From Mesorhizobium sophorae (GTDB lineage: Bacteria; Pseudomonadota; Alphaproteobacteria; Rhizobiales; Rhizobiaceae): DNA of 64,000 nucleotides. Of this stretch, positions 54,289-62,992 are shown piece after piece. Position 1 is the first letter of the stretch. Each line of letters starts with the position of its first letter. Location of the stretch: positions 602,712-666,711 of the forward strand of contig NZ_NNRI01000008.1 in assembly GCF_002270415.1 (NCBI RefSeq). The letters are read 5' to 3'. A program made the translations under genes and the position numbers. The notes beneath the pieces were generated by a model, which worked only from the letters and a program-made list of their open reading frames with translations, had not been told where the DNA came from and did not search any database.

Positions 54289-54314
54289 ACGCGATTTCCA
54301 TCCTTGAAGGCACT

Positions 54315-54349
54315 TTGTCGAGAATACTCCGTGGTTGAATACTCGACAA
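54315..54349. promoter_or_regulatory. Overlapping opposed promoters and operators of qseM/qseC
   Basis: 35 bp bounded by TTGTCGAG and its inverse CTCGACAA, with two direct GAATACTC boxes 15 bp apart (54322-54329 and 54337-54344). Rightward, TTGTCG and AATACT are 17 bp apart and point at qseC. Leftward, TTGTCG and TATTCT are 17 bp apart and point at qseM. Both promoters use the same bases, so only one polymerase can bind at a time, and QseC dimers on the repeats would bias the choice. Confidence 0.7.
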
Positions 54350-54367
54350 GGCGTTGCACTCCCGCCC

Positions 54368-54595
54368 ATGGAAATTCGTGAGGTGTTTGCGCGCAATCTG
54401 AGGCGGCATCGGCAGGCGGCTGGGCTTTCGCAAGAAGAGCTGGCCCACCGCGCGGAAGTCGATCGCACCTATATCAGTGCGTTGGAACGCAGCGTCTACG
54501 GCGCGACGATCGACGTCGTCGACAGGCTGGCAAATGTTCTCGGGATTGAGGCCGCGGACCTTCTAAGGCGACCTCCATTGCGCGTCACAAAATAG
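54368..54595 (+). CDS. QseC-like Xre regulator
   Basis: 75 residues, MEIREVFARNLRRHRQAAGLSQEELAHRAEVDRTYISALERSVYGATIDVVDRLANVLGIEAADLL, a compact controller-type HTH (similar in shape to restriction-modification C proteins). The ATG has no Shine-Dalgarno sequence and lies about 19 bp after the expected transcription start, so translation may be leaderless-like. It probably binds the repeats at 54315-54349 and sets the qseM on/off state. Confidence 0.78.
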   Translation: MEIREVFARNLRRHRQAAGLSQEELAHRAEVDRTYISALERSVYGATIDVVDRLANVLGIEAADLLRRPPLRVTK

Positions 54596-54651
54596 AGGGC
54601 AAATCGCCCCATTTGTCTTTGTTGGCACTCATGACATCAGTTGCATCGCGA

Positions 54652-54668
54652 GCCGGGCGGAGCCCGGC
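54652..54668. repeat. Short GC hairpin after qseC
   Basis: GCCGGGC-GGA-GCCCGGC, a perfect 7-bp stem with a 3-nt loop, 57 bp after the qseC stop. No T-tract follows. The rest of 54596-54770 shows no gene. Confidence 0.4.
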
Positions 54669-54770
54669 GAGCGGCCGCCGTGTTTCAAAAGCAGCCGCAC
54701 GCGCCGACCCCGATGATCTGGTCCCTAGATATTCTTATGCTATGACGGTCCCGTTGATACGGCGGATCTG

Positions 54771-54807
54771 AAAGGCCGCGCGGCGAGACGTTCGCTGCGC
54801 GGCCTTT
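54771..54807 (-). terminator. Terminator of the DUF932 gene (possibly bidirectional)
   Basis: A long stem with arms AAAGGCCGCGC and GCGCGGCCTTT and extra pairs inside, 7 bp after the DUF932 stop on the minus strand. A-rich and T-rich edges on both sides allow function in either direction. Confidence 0.65.
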
Positions 54808-54814
54808 CGTTTGA

Positions 54815-55600
54815 TCATGCCGCCCGTTCCAACAAGGCCTTCGCCCTGCCTTCAAGCTCCAGTCGGCTATCCTGATGCGCCTTGCTGCGGGCGTGCGCAG
54901 TCATGCCCTGCACGAAATCGAAGACGCTTTCGGGCGGGCGGCCCTCCTCCTGCAAAACTGCCTCGATGATCCTGCCTGTTTCGCCCTTGGAGAAGCCGCG
55001 CTTGCGCAGGAAGGTTTCGCGATCCTCGCCGGTGCGGGCGACGATCTTCTCGCGCGCGGCCTTGATCCCAGCGATGAACGGCGCGGGGCTTGAGTTCGCG
55101 AAGCTTGTCAAAGCGGGCGCTGCCTCATGAGCGAAACGAAGTGCTGCGAACTTCGAATGCCGGATACTGATTTCTTCAAAGCCTTCCACACCCCACAAAT
55201 TGCGGTTCATGCAAACGGCGCGGAGATAGAAACTCGCAATGCCCAGCGTCTTGCTGCCGACCTCGGAATTCCAGCAATAGAAGCCACGGAAATACAAATC
55301 AGGCTCTCCATTCGGCAGGCGCCCGGCTTCGATCGGATGCGAGTCATCCACCAGAAACAGGAACACGTCTCGGTCGCTGGCGTAGAGCGTGGTGGTGTCC
55401 TTGGTGATGTCCACGAAAGGATTGTGGGTCATGGTCGCCCAATCAAGAACGCCCGGCACCTTCCACATGGTGTCGCCGGTTCCGTTGCCCGCTATCTTCA
55501 TGACGGCGGCGACAAGCTCATGGTCCCAGATGCGGCCATAGTCCGGACCAGTGACGGCGCGAAGCTCAACGCGCCCGTCCTCCGTCTCGAGGGTCTTCAT
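54815..55600 (-). CDS. DUF932 family protein, N-terminally truncated
   Basis: 261 residues beginning MKTLETEDGRVELRAVTGPDYGRIWDHE. By family memory that sequence normally lies about 110 residues into a DUF932 protein of about 370. Core segments ATMTHNPFVDITKDTTTLYASDRDVFLFLVDD and GFYCWNSEVGSKTLGIASFYLRAVC are intact. DUF932 genes travel with ArdC antirestriction genes on mobile elements. The 5' end lies 7 bp from the transposon boundary, and the upstream codons GTC GCC GAG TTA continue the ArdC frame found on the far side of the element (see 63012-63740). Translation now could start at this ATG but has no good ribosome site. Confidence 0.8.
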   Translation of the reverse strand: MKTLETEDGRVELRAVTGPDYGRIWDHELVAAVMKIAGNGTGDTMWKVPGVLDWATMTHNPFVDITKDTTTLYASDRDVFLFLVDDSHPIEAGRLPNGEPDLYFRGFYCWNSEVGSKTLGIASFYLRAVCMNRNLWGVEGFEEISIRHSKFAALRFAHEAAPALTSFANSSPAPFIAGIKAAREKIVARTGEDRETFLRKRGFSKGETGRIIEAVLQEEGRPPESVFDFVQGMTAHARSKAHQDSRLELEGRAKALLERAA

Positions 55601-55612
55601 TAACTCGGCGAC

Positions 55613-55638
55613 TTATCTGAACAGTCAAGCTGTCTCAG
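55613..55638 (+). repeat. Left terminal inverted repeat of the Tn554-like element
   Basis: Starts TTATCTGA and ends CTGTCTCAG, matching the other end (TTATCCTGA...CTGTCTCAG) at both edges with a variable, 2-bp-shorter middle. A further TGAGACAGATTCC at 55699 repeats the inner block in direct orientation. Confidence 0.7.
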
Positions 55639-55760
55639 GCGGATTTTGCGGAGGCATTTGCCTGAAGATCCGCGCACTTCGATCGGTCTGGGGCGCGTGA
55701 GACAGATTCCAGGGGTGGTGCGAGCGCCATGCGGCTGCTCAACCGATCGAGTTTGAGGGC

Positions 55761-56687
55761 CTATGCGGCGCCCCGGACCTTGTGTTGGCGAGCGCCCGCC
55801 TGCTCGGCGTGCATCCAGTCGGCGATCTGTTGCGCCTTAGCCGCGGCGGTGAAGATGGCCCGCTTGTCGGCACGAAGCACTTCGAGCCAGGACGCGACAT
55901 AGGCGGCGTGATCGGGCCGCGGCTCGACACTGAGGTTGAGGTCGGCGCAGATCATGGCGCTCAGGAGTTCGACCGTGCATTCCTCCATGGCGTAGGCCGC
56001 CGAGCCGAAACGTCCGGAGAGATCGCGGTCGAGGCGATGGCTGACGCCGGAGGCATGCCCGCATTCATGGAGCAGCACGGCGTAGTAGGCGACGGCATCG
56101 CGGAAGCAGGCAAACTCGGGCATCTGCACGTGATCCGTGGACGGTCTGTAGTACGCTCGTGAGCCGCCGTGCCGGATGTCGATGCCAAGCGCCGCACAGA
56201 ACCGCTCGGCCTGCTCGATACGCTCTGCCTCGGGCAGCACCGGCATCTCGGGCGGCGTGTAGCCATCGACCTGGGCGCAATTGAAAACCGTGTAGCCGCG
56301 GGCGAACATGCGCCGGGCAGGCTCGTCGCGATCTTCGTCGCCGTCCTCGGCGTCGGCCTCGCCGTGGCGATCGGCAATCTTCCAGAACACGACCAGATGG
56401 CCGCGCTCGCCCTTGCGGACCTGGGCGCCGAGTGCCTGCCACTGGCGATAGGTGCCCCAGATGCCGGCGGGATAGCCGACCCCGTGAGCCGCGGCCCAGA
56501 GTGCGATGACGTTGACGCCGCGATAGGCCTTCTGCGAGGCGACGTTGACGGGCGTGGTGATGGCCGATCCGTCATGGTGCCAGGGCATCCGATAGTCGTC
56601 GGCGCCGGCCTCGATGGCGGCGATGATCTGGCTGGTGACGCGCTCGTAGATGTCGGTCCGGGTCTCATGTGTGCGATTCGTGGTCAT
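55761..56687 (-). CDS. ArdC-family antirestriction protein, complete copy
   Basis: 308 residues from ATG 56687, preceded by GAGGAGG. The N-terminal ssDNA-binding domain (TRTDIYERVTSQIIAAIEAGADDYRMPWH, then YRGVNVIALWAAAHGVGY) is followed by a zincin-like metalloprotease domain with the metal site LLHECGHASGVSHRLDRD (about residue 225). ArdC proteins bind ssDNA and protect incoming plasmids from restriction in the recipient. This copy lies inside the 7.4-kb element and has an intact C-terminus. The frame is open upstream through the hairpin to 56861, but that part is not protein-like. Confidence 0.88.
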   Translation of the reverse strand: MTTNRTHETRTDIYERVTSQIIAAIEAGADDYRMPWHHDGSAITTPVNVASQKAYRGVNVIALWAAAHGVGYPAGIWGTYRQWQALGAQVRKGERGHLVVFWKIADRHGEADAEDGDEDRDEPARRMFARGYTVFNCAQVDGYTPPEMPVLPEAERIEQAERFCAALGIDIRHGGSRAYYRPSTDHVQMPEFACFRDAVAYYAVLLHECGHASGVSHRLDRDLSGRFGSAAYAMEECTVELLSAMICADLNLSVEPRPDHAAYVASWLEVLRADKRAIFTAAAKAQQIADWMHAEQAGARQHKVRGAA

Positions 56688-56691
56688 GGCT

Positions 56692-56855
56692 GCCTCCTCA
56701 AGCTCGCCCTCTCCGTCGAGGGCGAGGCGGCAGAGGCAGACGCGGGAAGCCGGCCCGTCACACCCTGTTCTCGGTGCTGGTGCGGAACAGGGTTGACGGG
56801 CCGGCAGCGTCTGCCACAACCCGAGCCCTGCCTCGACGGGCGAGCTTGAGGAGGC
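56692..56855. promoter_or_regulatory. 164-bp nested hairpin upstream of ardC
   Basis: Five pairs of exactly complementary arms nest without crossing: 18 bp (56692-56709 with 56838-56855), 8 bp (56714-56721 with 56831-56838, sharing one base with the outer arm), 9 bp (56735-56743 with 56807-56815), 12 bp (56749-56760 with 56794-56805) and 9 bp (56762-56770 with 56785-56793). The loop is 14 nt and ends in TGGTGCG. The outer arm abuts the ardC ribosome site. A smaller hairpin with the same inner layout and loop edge precedes the other ardC (63785-63881). It could be a single-stranded DNA promoter, a leader RNA or a recombination or replication site. Confidence 0.8.
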
Positions 56856-56905
56856 GGCCATGACCGGCGCGCCGAGACCGGATCGATGAGGATGACGCGC
56901 GGCTC

Positions 56906-57343
56906 TCAGCCGCCACCACGAGGCGGACGCCGCAGCGGCACGACTCTGGCGTCAACGGATCGTGCCAGCTCGTCCTGCAGACCGTCGATCACGGCATCGC
57001 GCTCGGCGACCTGCAATGTCAGCACCTGGATATGCTGCGCGAGCGTGCGGGCGAGCGCCCGCAGCTCGGCCATCTCGGCACCGCGCACGGCGCGCAGCTC
57101 CGCTTCGAGAGCGCGGACGCGTTCCTTGAGGGCGCTGGGCGACGATCGTCGCTGGCGGACCTCGGCGGTCCGGAACTCGATGAGAAGATCACCGGCCCGG
57201 TTCGCCGTCGCCCGGCTGATGCCGGCCTCGCGTGCCAGATTGGCGATGGTCAGCGCCCCGTCGGTGCGCTCGGGGCGGCCGTCGAGAAGCCGCGCCATGG
57301 CCGCCCTCAACGCGGCTTCGCTCTTCGGCCCGAGCGCTGTCAT
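56906..57343 (-). CDS. TnpC-like coiled-coil protein
   Basis: 145 residues. An N-terminal helix-turn-helix-like part (LTIANLAREAGISRATANRAGDLLIEFR, about 32-60) is followed by a predicted coiled coil (KERVRALEAELRAVRGAEMAELRALARTLAQHIQVLTLQVAERDAVIDGLQDEL, about 73-127). It overlaps the third recombinase as ATGA. Size, position and shape match TnpC of Tn554, which sets insertion orientation and frequency. The C-terminus is Arg/Pro/Gly. Confidence 0.75.
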   Translation of the reverse strand: MTALGPKSEAALRAAMARLLDGRPERTDGALTIANLAREAGISRATANRAGDLLIEFRTAEVRQRRSSPSALKERVRALEAELRAVRGAEMAELRALARTLAQHIQVLTLQVAERDAVIDGLQDELARSVDARVVPLRRPPRGGG

Positions 57344-59502
57344 GCGTCACCCTCCAGGAGGGGTGCTACCAGTCGGCGCTTCCGCTCATTGTCCTTAAGG
57401 ATTGCCGTGCGCTGCAGCTGCGACAGGCGCCGGTCGGAAAGGAGCGCTTCGCCCTCGGCGATCGAAGTCTGCCAAGGCCCGAGGTGCCGGACGGTCAGAC
57501 AGGCGTTGGGACAGCGGTCCGGGCTGCATCGCGACAAGGCCGGCGCCGTTCGTTCGGAGTCCGACACGCCGGTGAGGCAAAGCGCGGTCGCCGCTTCGAA
57601 GAGACAGTCGTTGAGGAAGCCGACATGCAGCGTCCGCCCGAGATGGGCAAGCATGGTGCGCAGCCGCTTGCGGTCCATCATCCGGCCGGGGAGATCGCCT
57701 AGTTCGCCCTCAACGCGGACGAACTCCCGTCGCAATCGGGCCGCACCCGGTCCGGCCGGACCTTCCTGGCGAAGGAACGCCTCGTAATGGGCGACGATAT
57801 CGTCGAGCTGGCCGAGCGCGCGCTCGCGCTCGACAGCGAGCCGGAAATCGGCCTGGCTCGATCCGGCATAGCCCTCGAACATGGCGACGGAGGCGTGCTT
57901 GTACTGGATCTTGCCGGCGACCGTACCGAACGGCCGGTTGGCGATGTACCAGGCGACCGTGCGGCGCAATTGCCGCGTCGTGAACTTCCAGGGCTCGTCA
58001 CCAATGCGCGGGATGGCCGGCCCGTCTTGCGCATGCGCATCGACACCGTCGCGGAAAAGATTGAGCGTCGGCGCCGCACCTATGCCGAGATGATCGGCGC
58101 TCCAGGGCCAGTCCTTCAGGGTCACCCACAGGGACGAGAGCCCCTTCTCCTTGCGGTTGCGTGCCGAGAGCACTTCCATGACTTCCACGGCGCGGGCTAC
58201 CGGCTCGATCGTGATCCAGTCGGCCGTTACGCCGCGCGGACCATGGCGCTTGTAGACGGTGCTGCGCACCCGATAGCGTTCGACCAGGCCGTCGGCGCTT
58301 CGCACCAGCGACACGCAGCCCGGCTGCATGGCCTGAACCTCGCTGTCGCGCATGCCCGTGAGATAGGCGCAGACGAGATAGCAGGCGCCCTGCAGCATCC
58401 GCTCCTCGCGGGCGAGACTGAGGCTATCGAAGCGCTCGCGCCATGGCAGGCGCGTGTCCGGATCGACCGAGATCGGCGTATCGAGACCACCGACCTCGGT
58501 CCCAAGTTCGGCGACCATCTCCTCGATCAGCCGCGCGGTCGGCTCGGACTGGCTGACGCGTCCGCTCTCCGGCGCGCCGGCGTGCAAGCGCATTAGATAG
58601 AGGTTGTAGGGCGGCAGCTCTTCGCCGGTCAGCGGATTGATCCGCCGCGCGGCGTTGGGCGCGCGCTCCCAGATCGGCACGCCTCGGCCGGCGGCTCGGC
58701 GCGCGTCGAGCCACTTCGCCACGCGGGCGCGATAGGTCTTGGCGACGGCCCGTCCTGTGCGCGCATCCCGCGCCATCAGCCGGGCGCCACGAGCTTCGAG
58801 AGCGTCCAGTTCCGCCCGCGCGGCAAGGATATTGGATGCATAGACCTCGACATACTTGAGCGCCCAGCGGAGCATGGCCCCGATGATCGGCTCGGGAATG
58901 CGCGGCGTGGCGTTCTCGGCCGGCGCCGGCGGCCGGCCGGCAACGCGGTGCGCGGCGCGCCCGCGCCACGGCAGAAGGCCGATGCCGCCGCCGGTCAGCC
59001 ACGGCGACAGGTGATGCATGTCGATCGGCACCTCGACATACTTGACTGTCTCGTGAGGCGTTCTCCGGCCGCCATCGCGGGCATGCGCCAGATAGGCGTC
59101 GAGCAAAGCCTGATCGATCCGGCCGAGGTCGACTACGCCGAGCTGCGTGCACAGGAACGCAGCAAAGTGCTGGACGTAGCGCAGGAGCCGGATCGCCGAG
59201 GTCGCCCCACAAGGTGCGCGATATCCCGGCACATGGATGCGCAGGCGGGCGATCACGTATTCCTTCGCCAACCGCCGCGTGGCCGGATCGGCGATCCCTG
59301 CGAAGTTGAGCCGGTAATTGCTGTAGCGGGCGTTGACCCGGAAAATGGCGGCGCTCAAATCCCAGTGATCGTCACCGAAGCGGGGAAGCTGCGCGCGGTC
59401 GGCATCGTCCCTGATCGGAATGCCGCTGAGCACCGGCTCGTCATCCCGGTACATGGCCGAAGGCAGCGACGGCCGCGGCGAATGCTTGGCAGAGCCCGGC
59501 AT
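57340..59502 (-). CDS. Tyrosine recombinase, third of trio (TnpB-like, long form)
   Basis: 720 residues. The catalytic domain lies at about 380-580: Arg in YLTGMRDSEVQAM, the H/K-box variant FTTRQLRRTVAWYIANR, then IQYKHASVAMFEGYAGSS with the nucleophile tyrosine. A large N-terminal region of about 350 residues and a C-terminal cysteine-containing part (ALSRCSPDRCPNACLTVRHLGPW) extend beyond the usual integrase size. The start overlaps the previous stop (TAATG). It probably acts together with the other two in one transposition complex. Confidence 0.85.
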   Translation of the reverse strand: MPGSAKHSPRPSLPSAMYRDDEPVLSGIPIRDDADRAQLPRFGDDHWDLSAAIFRVNARYSNYRLNFAGIADPATRRLAKEYVIARLRIHVPGYRAPCGATSAIRLLRYVQHFAAFLCTQLGVVDLGRIDQALLDAYLAHARDGGRRTPHETVKYVEVPIDMHHLSPWLTGGGIGLLPWRGRAAHRVAGRPPAPAENATPRIPEPIIGAMLRWALKYVEVYASNILAARAELDALEARGARLMARDARTGRAVAKTYRARVAKWLDARRAAGRGVPIWERAPNAARRINPLTGEELPPYNLYLMRLHAGAPESGRVSQSEPTARLIEEMVAELGTEVGGLDTPISVDPDTRLPWRERFDSLSLAREERMLQGACYLVCAYLTGMRDSEVQAMQPGCVSLVRSADGLVERYRVRSTVYKRHGPRGVTADWITIEPVARAVEVMEVLSARNRKEKGLSSLWVTLKDWPWSADHLGIGAAPTLNLFRDGVDAHAQDGPAIPRIGDEPWKFTTRQLRRTVAWYIANRPFGTVAGKIQYKHASVAMFEGYAGSSQADFRLAVERERALGQLDDIVAHYEAFLRQEGPAGPGAARLRREFVRVEGELGDLPGRMMDRKRLRTMLAHLGRTLHVGFLNDCLFEAATALCLTGVSDSERTAPALSRCSPDRCPNACLTVRHLGPWQTSIAEGEALLSDRRLSQLQRTAILKDNERKRRLVAPLLEGDA

Positions 59503-61340
59503 TACGGCGCCCGCGCTTCGGGTGGCAGGTAGATGAGCGTCGGATCCGAAGTTGCAATCCGGCGCGCCTCCTCGATCTCGACGTCTGCAAAGCGGGGAAG
59601 AATCTGATCAGCAATGCGCCCGTGAACCTTGGCGAACTTGGTGATCCAGTCGGCTTCACTCAGCACCTGTCGCTGCGCCCGGATGAAGCCAAGGAAGGCC
59701 AGAAGCGCTGGTAGCTTGCGGGAGGTGATCACCGCATTGCTGCATTCAAGGCAGCCCCAGAAAGGGGACGGACAGGCCTCCCCTTGCGCGCCGAACGGGC
59801 TCGCGTAGAAGCCCGAGCAACTGGCGAGCCAGACGTCCTGCTCGCTGCCGAGCAGCGCGTTTACCGCGGCGGCGCCTGCAATCGGAAGGCCGGTCGCCTG
59901 GTCGGGATCGGCCCGAACGGCCGCCTCCTCTTCCGACGATAGGACGCAGGGGCGCATGGCGGCGTCGAGCGCATCGCTCATGGCGTCGGCAACGGTCGCC
60001 TCGTGCAGGTGGCGGAGCGCGGGGATATCGGCGTAGTGGTTCGCCGCGACCGCGACGGTGTGGCCGACGGCGAAGCGGTCGAGTTGGCCGCCCGTGCGCC
60101 GATACCATGCCGCCTTGTGGGTCTTGCGCAGGCGCGTCAGATTGAGACGAAGCGGCTGACCCTGTTCATCGGCGATGCCATGTCGCCTGACCCATGAAGC
60201 CGCAGTCTCCTTCATGCTCAACACGCGCGGGGTCAGTCGGCCCCAGGCGCAATGGACCCAGAGCGTGTCGGTGACGAGCCGGCTTCTTGCCGGCTCCGTC
60301 CATTGCAGCACCTTGCGCAGCAGGCCGCCCGGCGTCGAGGAACCGCCGTCGCGCACGCGTAGCCGCTTCCACTCGGCGCCGCGCGCACGCCGCTTGCAAT
60401 ACTCGATCTCGACATAGCCGCCTGCCGGGTTCTTCAGGCAGTCCGCGCGTAACTCCTTGATCGCTTCGATCTCGAGACCCGTGTCGAGCGAGATAAGCAC
60501 GATGAGCGGCACGAGATCGGCGGCGATGAGATGCCGGCGGCCATGCAGATCGTGGATGAGGCGGTCGTTCGGCAGGCCGCTCTCGCGGCGCAGCGTGTAG
60601 AGCCGCGTGAAGAGAGGATGCCGGTGCCCGATGACGCCTTCCGCATCGATCAACGCCATGGCCGCTTCGTGAGCCGTTGCCAGAGCCTCGTTCCGATCAA
60701 CAACGTCGACCGTCGGAATGCGATCGGCCTCGGCGAAGCGACGAATGATGGCGGCGAGATCGGTGCGCGCAGCGGTCCGCAACGCCGTAGCGATGTAGTC
60801 GCCATAGGCATCGCGTGGACGGGCGCGCACGCCGGGCCGGTCGCTCGTGTACATCAGCCGCCGCGAGGCATCGGGCGGCAGGCGGCCGGGCTCCGCCGCC
60901 TCGGCGAGCCGGAGGAGGTTGAGCACCTTGCTCATCCGCTGCAGCCGGTGATTGGGATGGAGACCGCTCTCCTCCATCCAGGCATCGAAGCCGTCGATGC
61001 AAGCGGCGTTGACGTCGGAGAGACTGGCGACGCGCGGTCTGGTGGAATCGAGATAGCGCCAGAACGTCTTGAGCGCATTGGCATAGGCGGAGGCTGTCGA
61101 GATCGAGCCCGCTGGACCCCCGACCTGGCAGGCGCGCCAGAGCGCGCCTGCAAAAGTCCGGGCCAATGCGGTTCGACCGCTCAGCGTCATCAGGTCGATC
61201 GTGACGCTGCGATCCGCCAGTGTGACGGTGAAGCGGAGCGACGCGATCGCAGCACCGGCTTCGCCTTCCGGATCGGGCAACGCCTCGGGAAAGAGGGCAC
61301 GGCGGCCCGGCCGCCGCACCGCCGCAGCTACCGTGGTCAT
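59502..61340 (-). CDS. Tyrosine recombinase, second of trio
   Basis: 612 residues. Catalytic features are Arg-region DTGLEIEAIKELRADCL (where the canonical R appears replaced by E in GLEIEA), LTRLRKTHKAAWYRRTGG, and VGHTVAVAANHYADIP with the candidate tyrosine. A C-terminal zinc-finger-like cysteine set (CSGFYASPF...CPSPFWGCLECSNAVIT) lies at about 510-540. The first arginine is not in its usual context, so this member may be catalytically weak or structural. It overlaps both neighbours (ATGA and TAATG). Confidence 0.82.
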   Translation of the reverse strand: MTTVAAAVRRPGRRALFPEALPDPEGEAGAAIASLRFTVTLADRSVTIDLMTLSGRTALARTFAGALWRACQVGGPAGSISTASAYANALKTFWRYLDSTRPRVASLSDVNAACIDGFDAWMEESGLHPNHRLQRMSKVLNLLRLAEAAEPGRLPPDASRRLMYTSDRPGVRARPRDAYGDYIATALRTAARTDLAAIIRRFAEADRIPTVDVVDRNEALATAHEAAMALIDAEGVIGHRHPLFTRLYTLRRESGLPNDRLIHDLHGRRHLIAADLVPLIVLISLDTGLEIEAIKELRADCLKNPAGGYVEIEYCKRRARGAEWKRLRVRDGGSSTPGGLLRKVLQWTEPARSRLVTDTLWVHCAWGRLTPRVLSMKETAASWVRRHGIADEQGQPLRLNLTRLRKTHKAAWYRRTGGQLDRFAVGHTVAVAANHYADIPALRHLHEATVADAMSDALDAAMRPCVLSSEEEAAVRADPDQATGLPIAGAAAVNALLGSEQDVWLASCSGFYASPFGAQGEACPSPFWGCLECSNAVITSRKLPALLAFLGFIRAQRQVLSEADWITKFAKVHGRIADQILPRFADVEIEEARRIATSDPTLIYLPPEARAP

Positions 61341-62755
61341 TCCACATCACCGGTCGTCTCTTCAGCCCAACGATCGGCCGCCGCATCGACCAGCTCCTGC
61401 GCTTCGGCAAGGCTGTCGAGATAAATGTAGGTGCTCGTCACACTAGCGTGCCCCAGGAGGTGCTGGAGCTTCTGCAACGGATCGCCGAGAATCCGTCGAT
61501 AGGCCGCACCATGCCGATCCTGTGGATCGAACACCGCGCCGATCTGCTCGCGGATCAACATGGAAAGCATGCTGACAGCGAAGGTGTGCCGCAGGGTGTG
61601 CGGCGTCACGTCGAGATCAATACCGAAGCGGCGGCAGCGGGCGCAGGCCCGGCGGAAGGCGGCTTCCCAGGTGGCCGATGGCACAGGCTGGCCGCCTTCG
61701 GTGAGCCAGAGCAAGGCGTGCTGCGCCTTGCCAAGTGCGCCGATCAGCACACGCCGGCGCTCGCCCGGCGTGAGCCGGTCGAGCCGGACGCGCTTGCCCG
61801 CCGCGTCGACAGCCTTCCCGGCATCCGGAGTCAACCACAGCGGATCGGGCATCGAAAGCTCTGAGCGCGCGGACGTGATGGTGCGCTCGAGATCGACATA
61901 GTCGCCGATCAAGGTCAGCACGCGGCGGGGAATGCGAATGCGCCGCGGTCGTCCGCCCTTGGCGATCGGACCGGGAAGATCGAATGGAACGGAGCGCGAT
62001 CCGGGCTCGGTCGAGCGCGGCAGCTCGGTCAGAAGCAGGCTGCCCGCCTCCGTCAGCCGCAGACCGGTGGTTACCAGAAGCTCGGCGAACAGCGCGTTCC
62101 GCTCACCATTGCGGCCGCGCCATGTCGGGTCCTCCGAGCCGTCGGGCAAGCGTCCGCGCAGCCCCACGTCGCGGAACAGGAGATAGCGGCCGAGGTCGAT
62201 GTAGCGCATATCGTGCCGCCGCGCTGCGCGCTCGCGCGCCCGGTTCGTCTGGACGGCCAGCACGGCGCGCGTGCCCGCCGCCCTGCGAAGAGCGACGCCA
62301 TAGCTGAAGGGTGATGCCGTGGTGATCGCTTCTTCGACGGCCCAGCGGTAGAGCTTATCAAGCGCTGCAACGCTCCGATTCCAGCTTGCCGCCGAAATGC
62401 GGAACGCGGCGTCCGACAGGCGCCGCGCCCGGTGAAAGGCAAGCACGTCATGACGGTCCGCCTGCCAGACCGTCTTGCCGCCGCGCCGCTCGCCGAGAAA
62501 GCGCGCCCAGACGAGAATATCCCGGGCATAGGAGCGCCACGTGTTCGGCGACCGCGCGCCCACGCCCGGACAGGCGCGAAAGAACCGATTGAGGTTGGGA
62601 TCGTAGCTGCCGTCATCCATCAGGATGAAGGGCATGCCGTCGATCAGACCGGCGCGCTCGGCGATGTCGAGCGCGCCGGTCATGATGTTCACGGGGGAGC
62701 CGTCAACAGAAAGCGGGCGCGACAGAGCGCCAAGATCGGTAAAATACAACTGCAC
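61337..62755 (-). CDS. Tyrosine recombinase, first of trio (TnpA-like)
   Basis: 472 residues with a full catalytic set: Arg in TTGLRLTEAGSLL, Lys in IAKGGRPRRIRIP, HTLRHTFAVSMLS, LLGHASVTSTYIYLDS with His and the nucleophile Tyr. The N-terminal core-binding domain contains SPNTWRSYARDILVWARFL. It is the leader gene of the recombinase operon; its upstream 240 bp to the element end hold several hairpins. Confidence 0.9.
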   Translation of the reverse strand: MQLYFTDLGALSRPLSVDGSPVNIMTGALDIAERAGLIDGMPFILMDDGSYDPNLNRFFRACPGVGARSPNTWRSYARDILVWARFLGERRGGKTVWQADRHDVLAFHRARRLSDAAFRISAASWNRSVAALDKLYRWAVEEAITTASPFSYGVALRRAAGTRAVLAVQTNRARERAARRHDMRYIDLGRYLLFRDVGLRGRLPDGSEDPTWRGRNGERNALFAELLVTTGLRLTEAGSLLLTELPRSTEPGSRSVPFDLPGPIAKGGRPRRIRIPRRVLTLIGDYVDLERTITSARSELSMPDPLWLTPDAGKAVDAAGKRVRLDRLTPGERRRVLIGALGKAQHALLWLTEGGQPVPSATWEAAFRRACARCRRFGIDLDVTPHTLRHTFAVSMLSMLIREQIGAVFDPQDRHGAAYRRILGDPLQKLQHLLGHASVTSTYIYLDSLAEAQELVDAAADRWAEETTGDVE

Positions 62756-62992
62756 GCACGTGACCTAAGCGGAGCGCCTACGGCGCAAGTTATTGTCTTG
62801 AATGCGAGGGGTTCCCCTCGCGCTCTCCCGCTCGCCGCGTGGCAGGGGTGCAGGACTTCGCCTGCACCCCATGAACAGCTTGTCGTGCCGCCGCCGCGTC
62901 AAGCGTTGTCCTCGCTACGCTGCGGGAACGCTTGACCCGGACGTCTGAAGAGCCTCACCGGAACAGTCGGTGGGGCCCCTCAATGCCTGATT
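62756..62992. repeat. Subterminal hairpin cluster at the right end of the element
   Basis: Three perfect inverted repeats: GAGGGGT/its inverse at 62806-62819, GGGGTGCAGG-N6-CCTGCACCCC at 62845-62870, and TCAAGCGTT-N19-AACGCTTGA at 62899-62935. They lie between the recombinase start and the terminal repeat and may be binding sites of the recombinases or TnpC-like protein, or leader structures. No gene is seen here. Confidence 0.5.
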
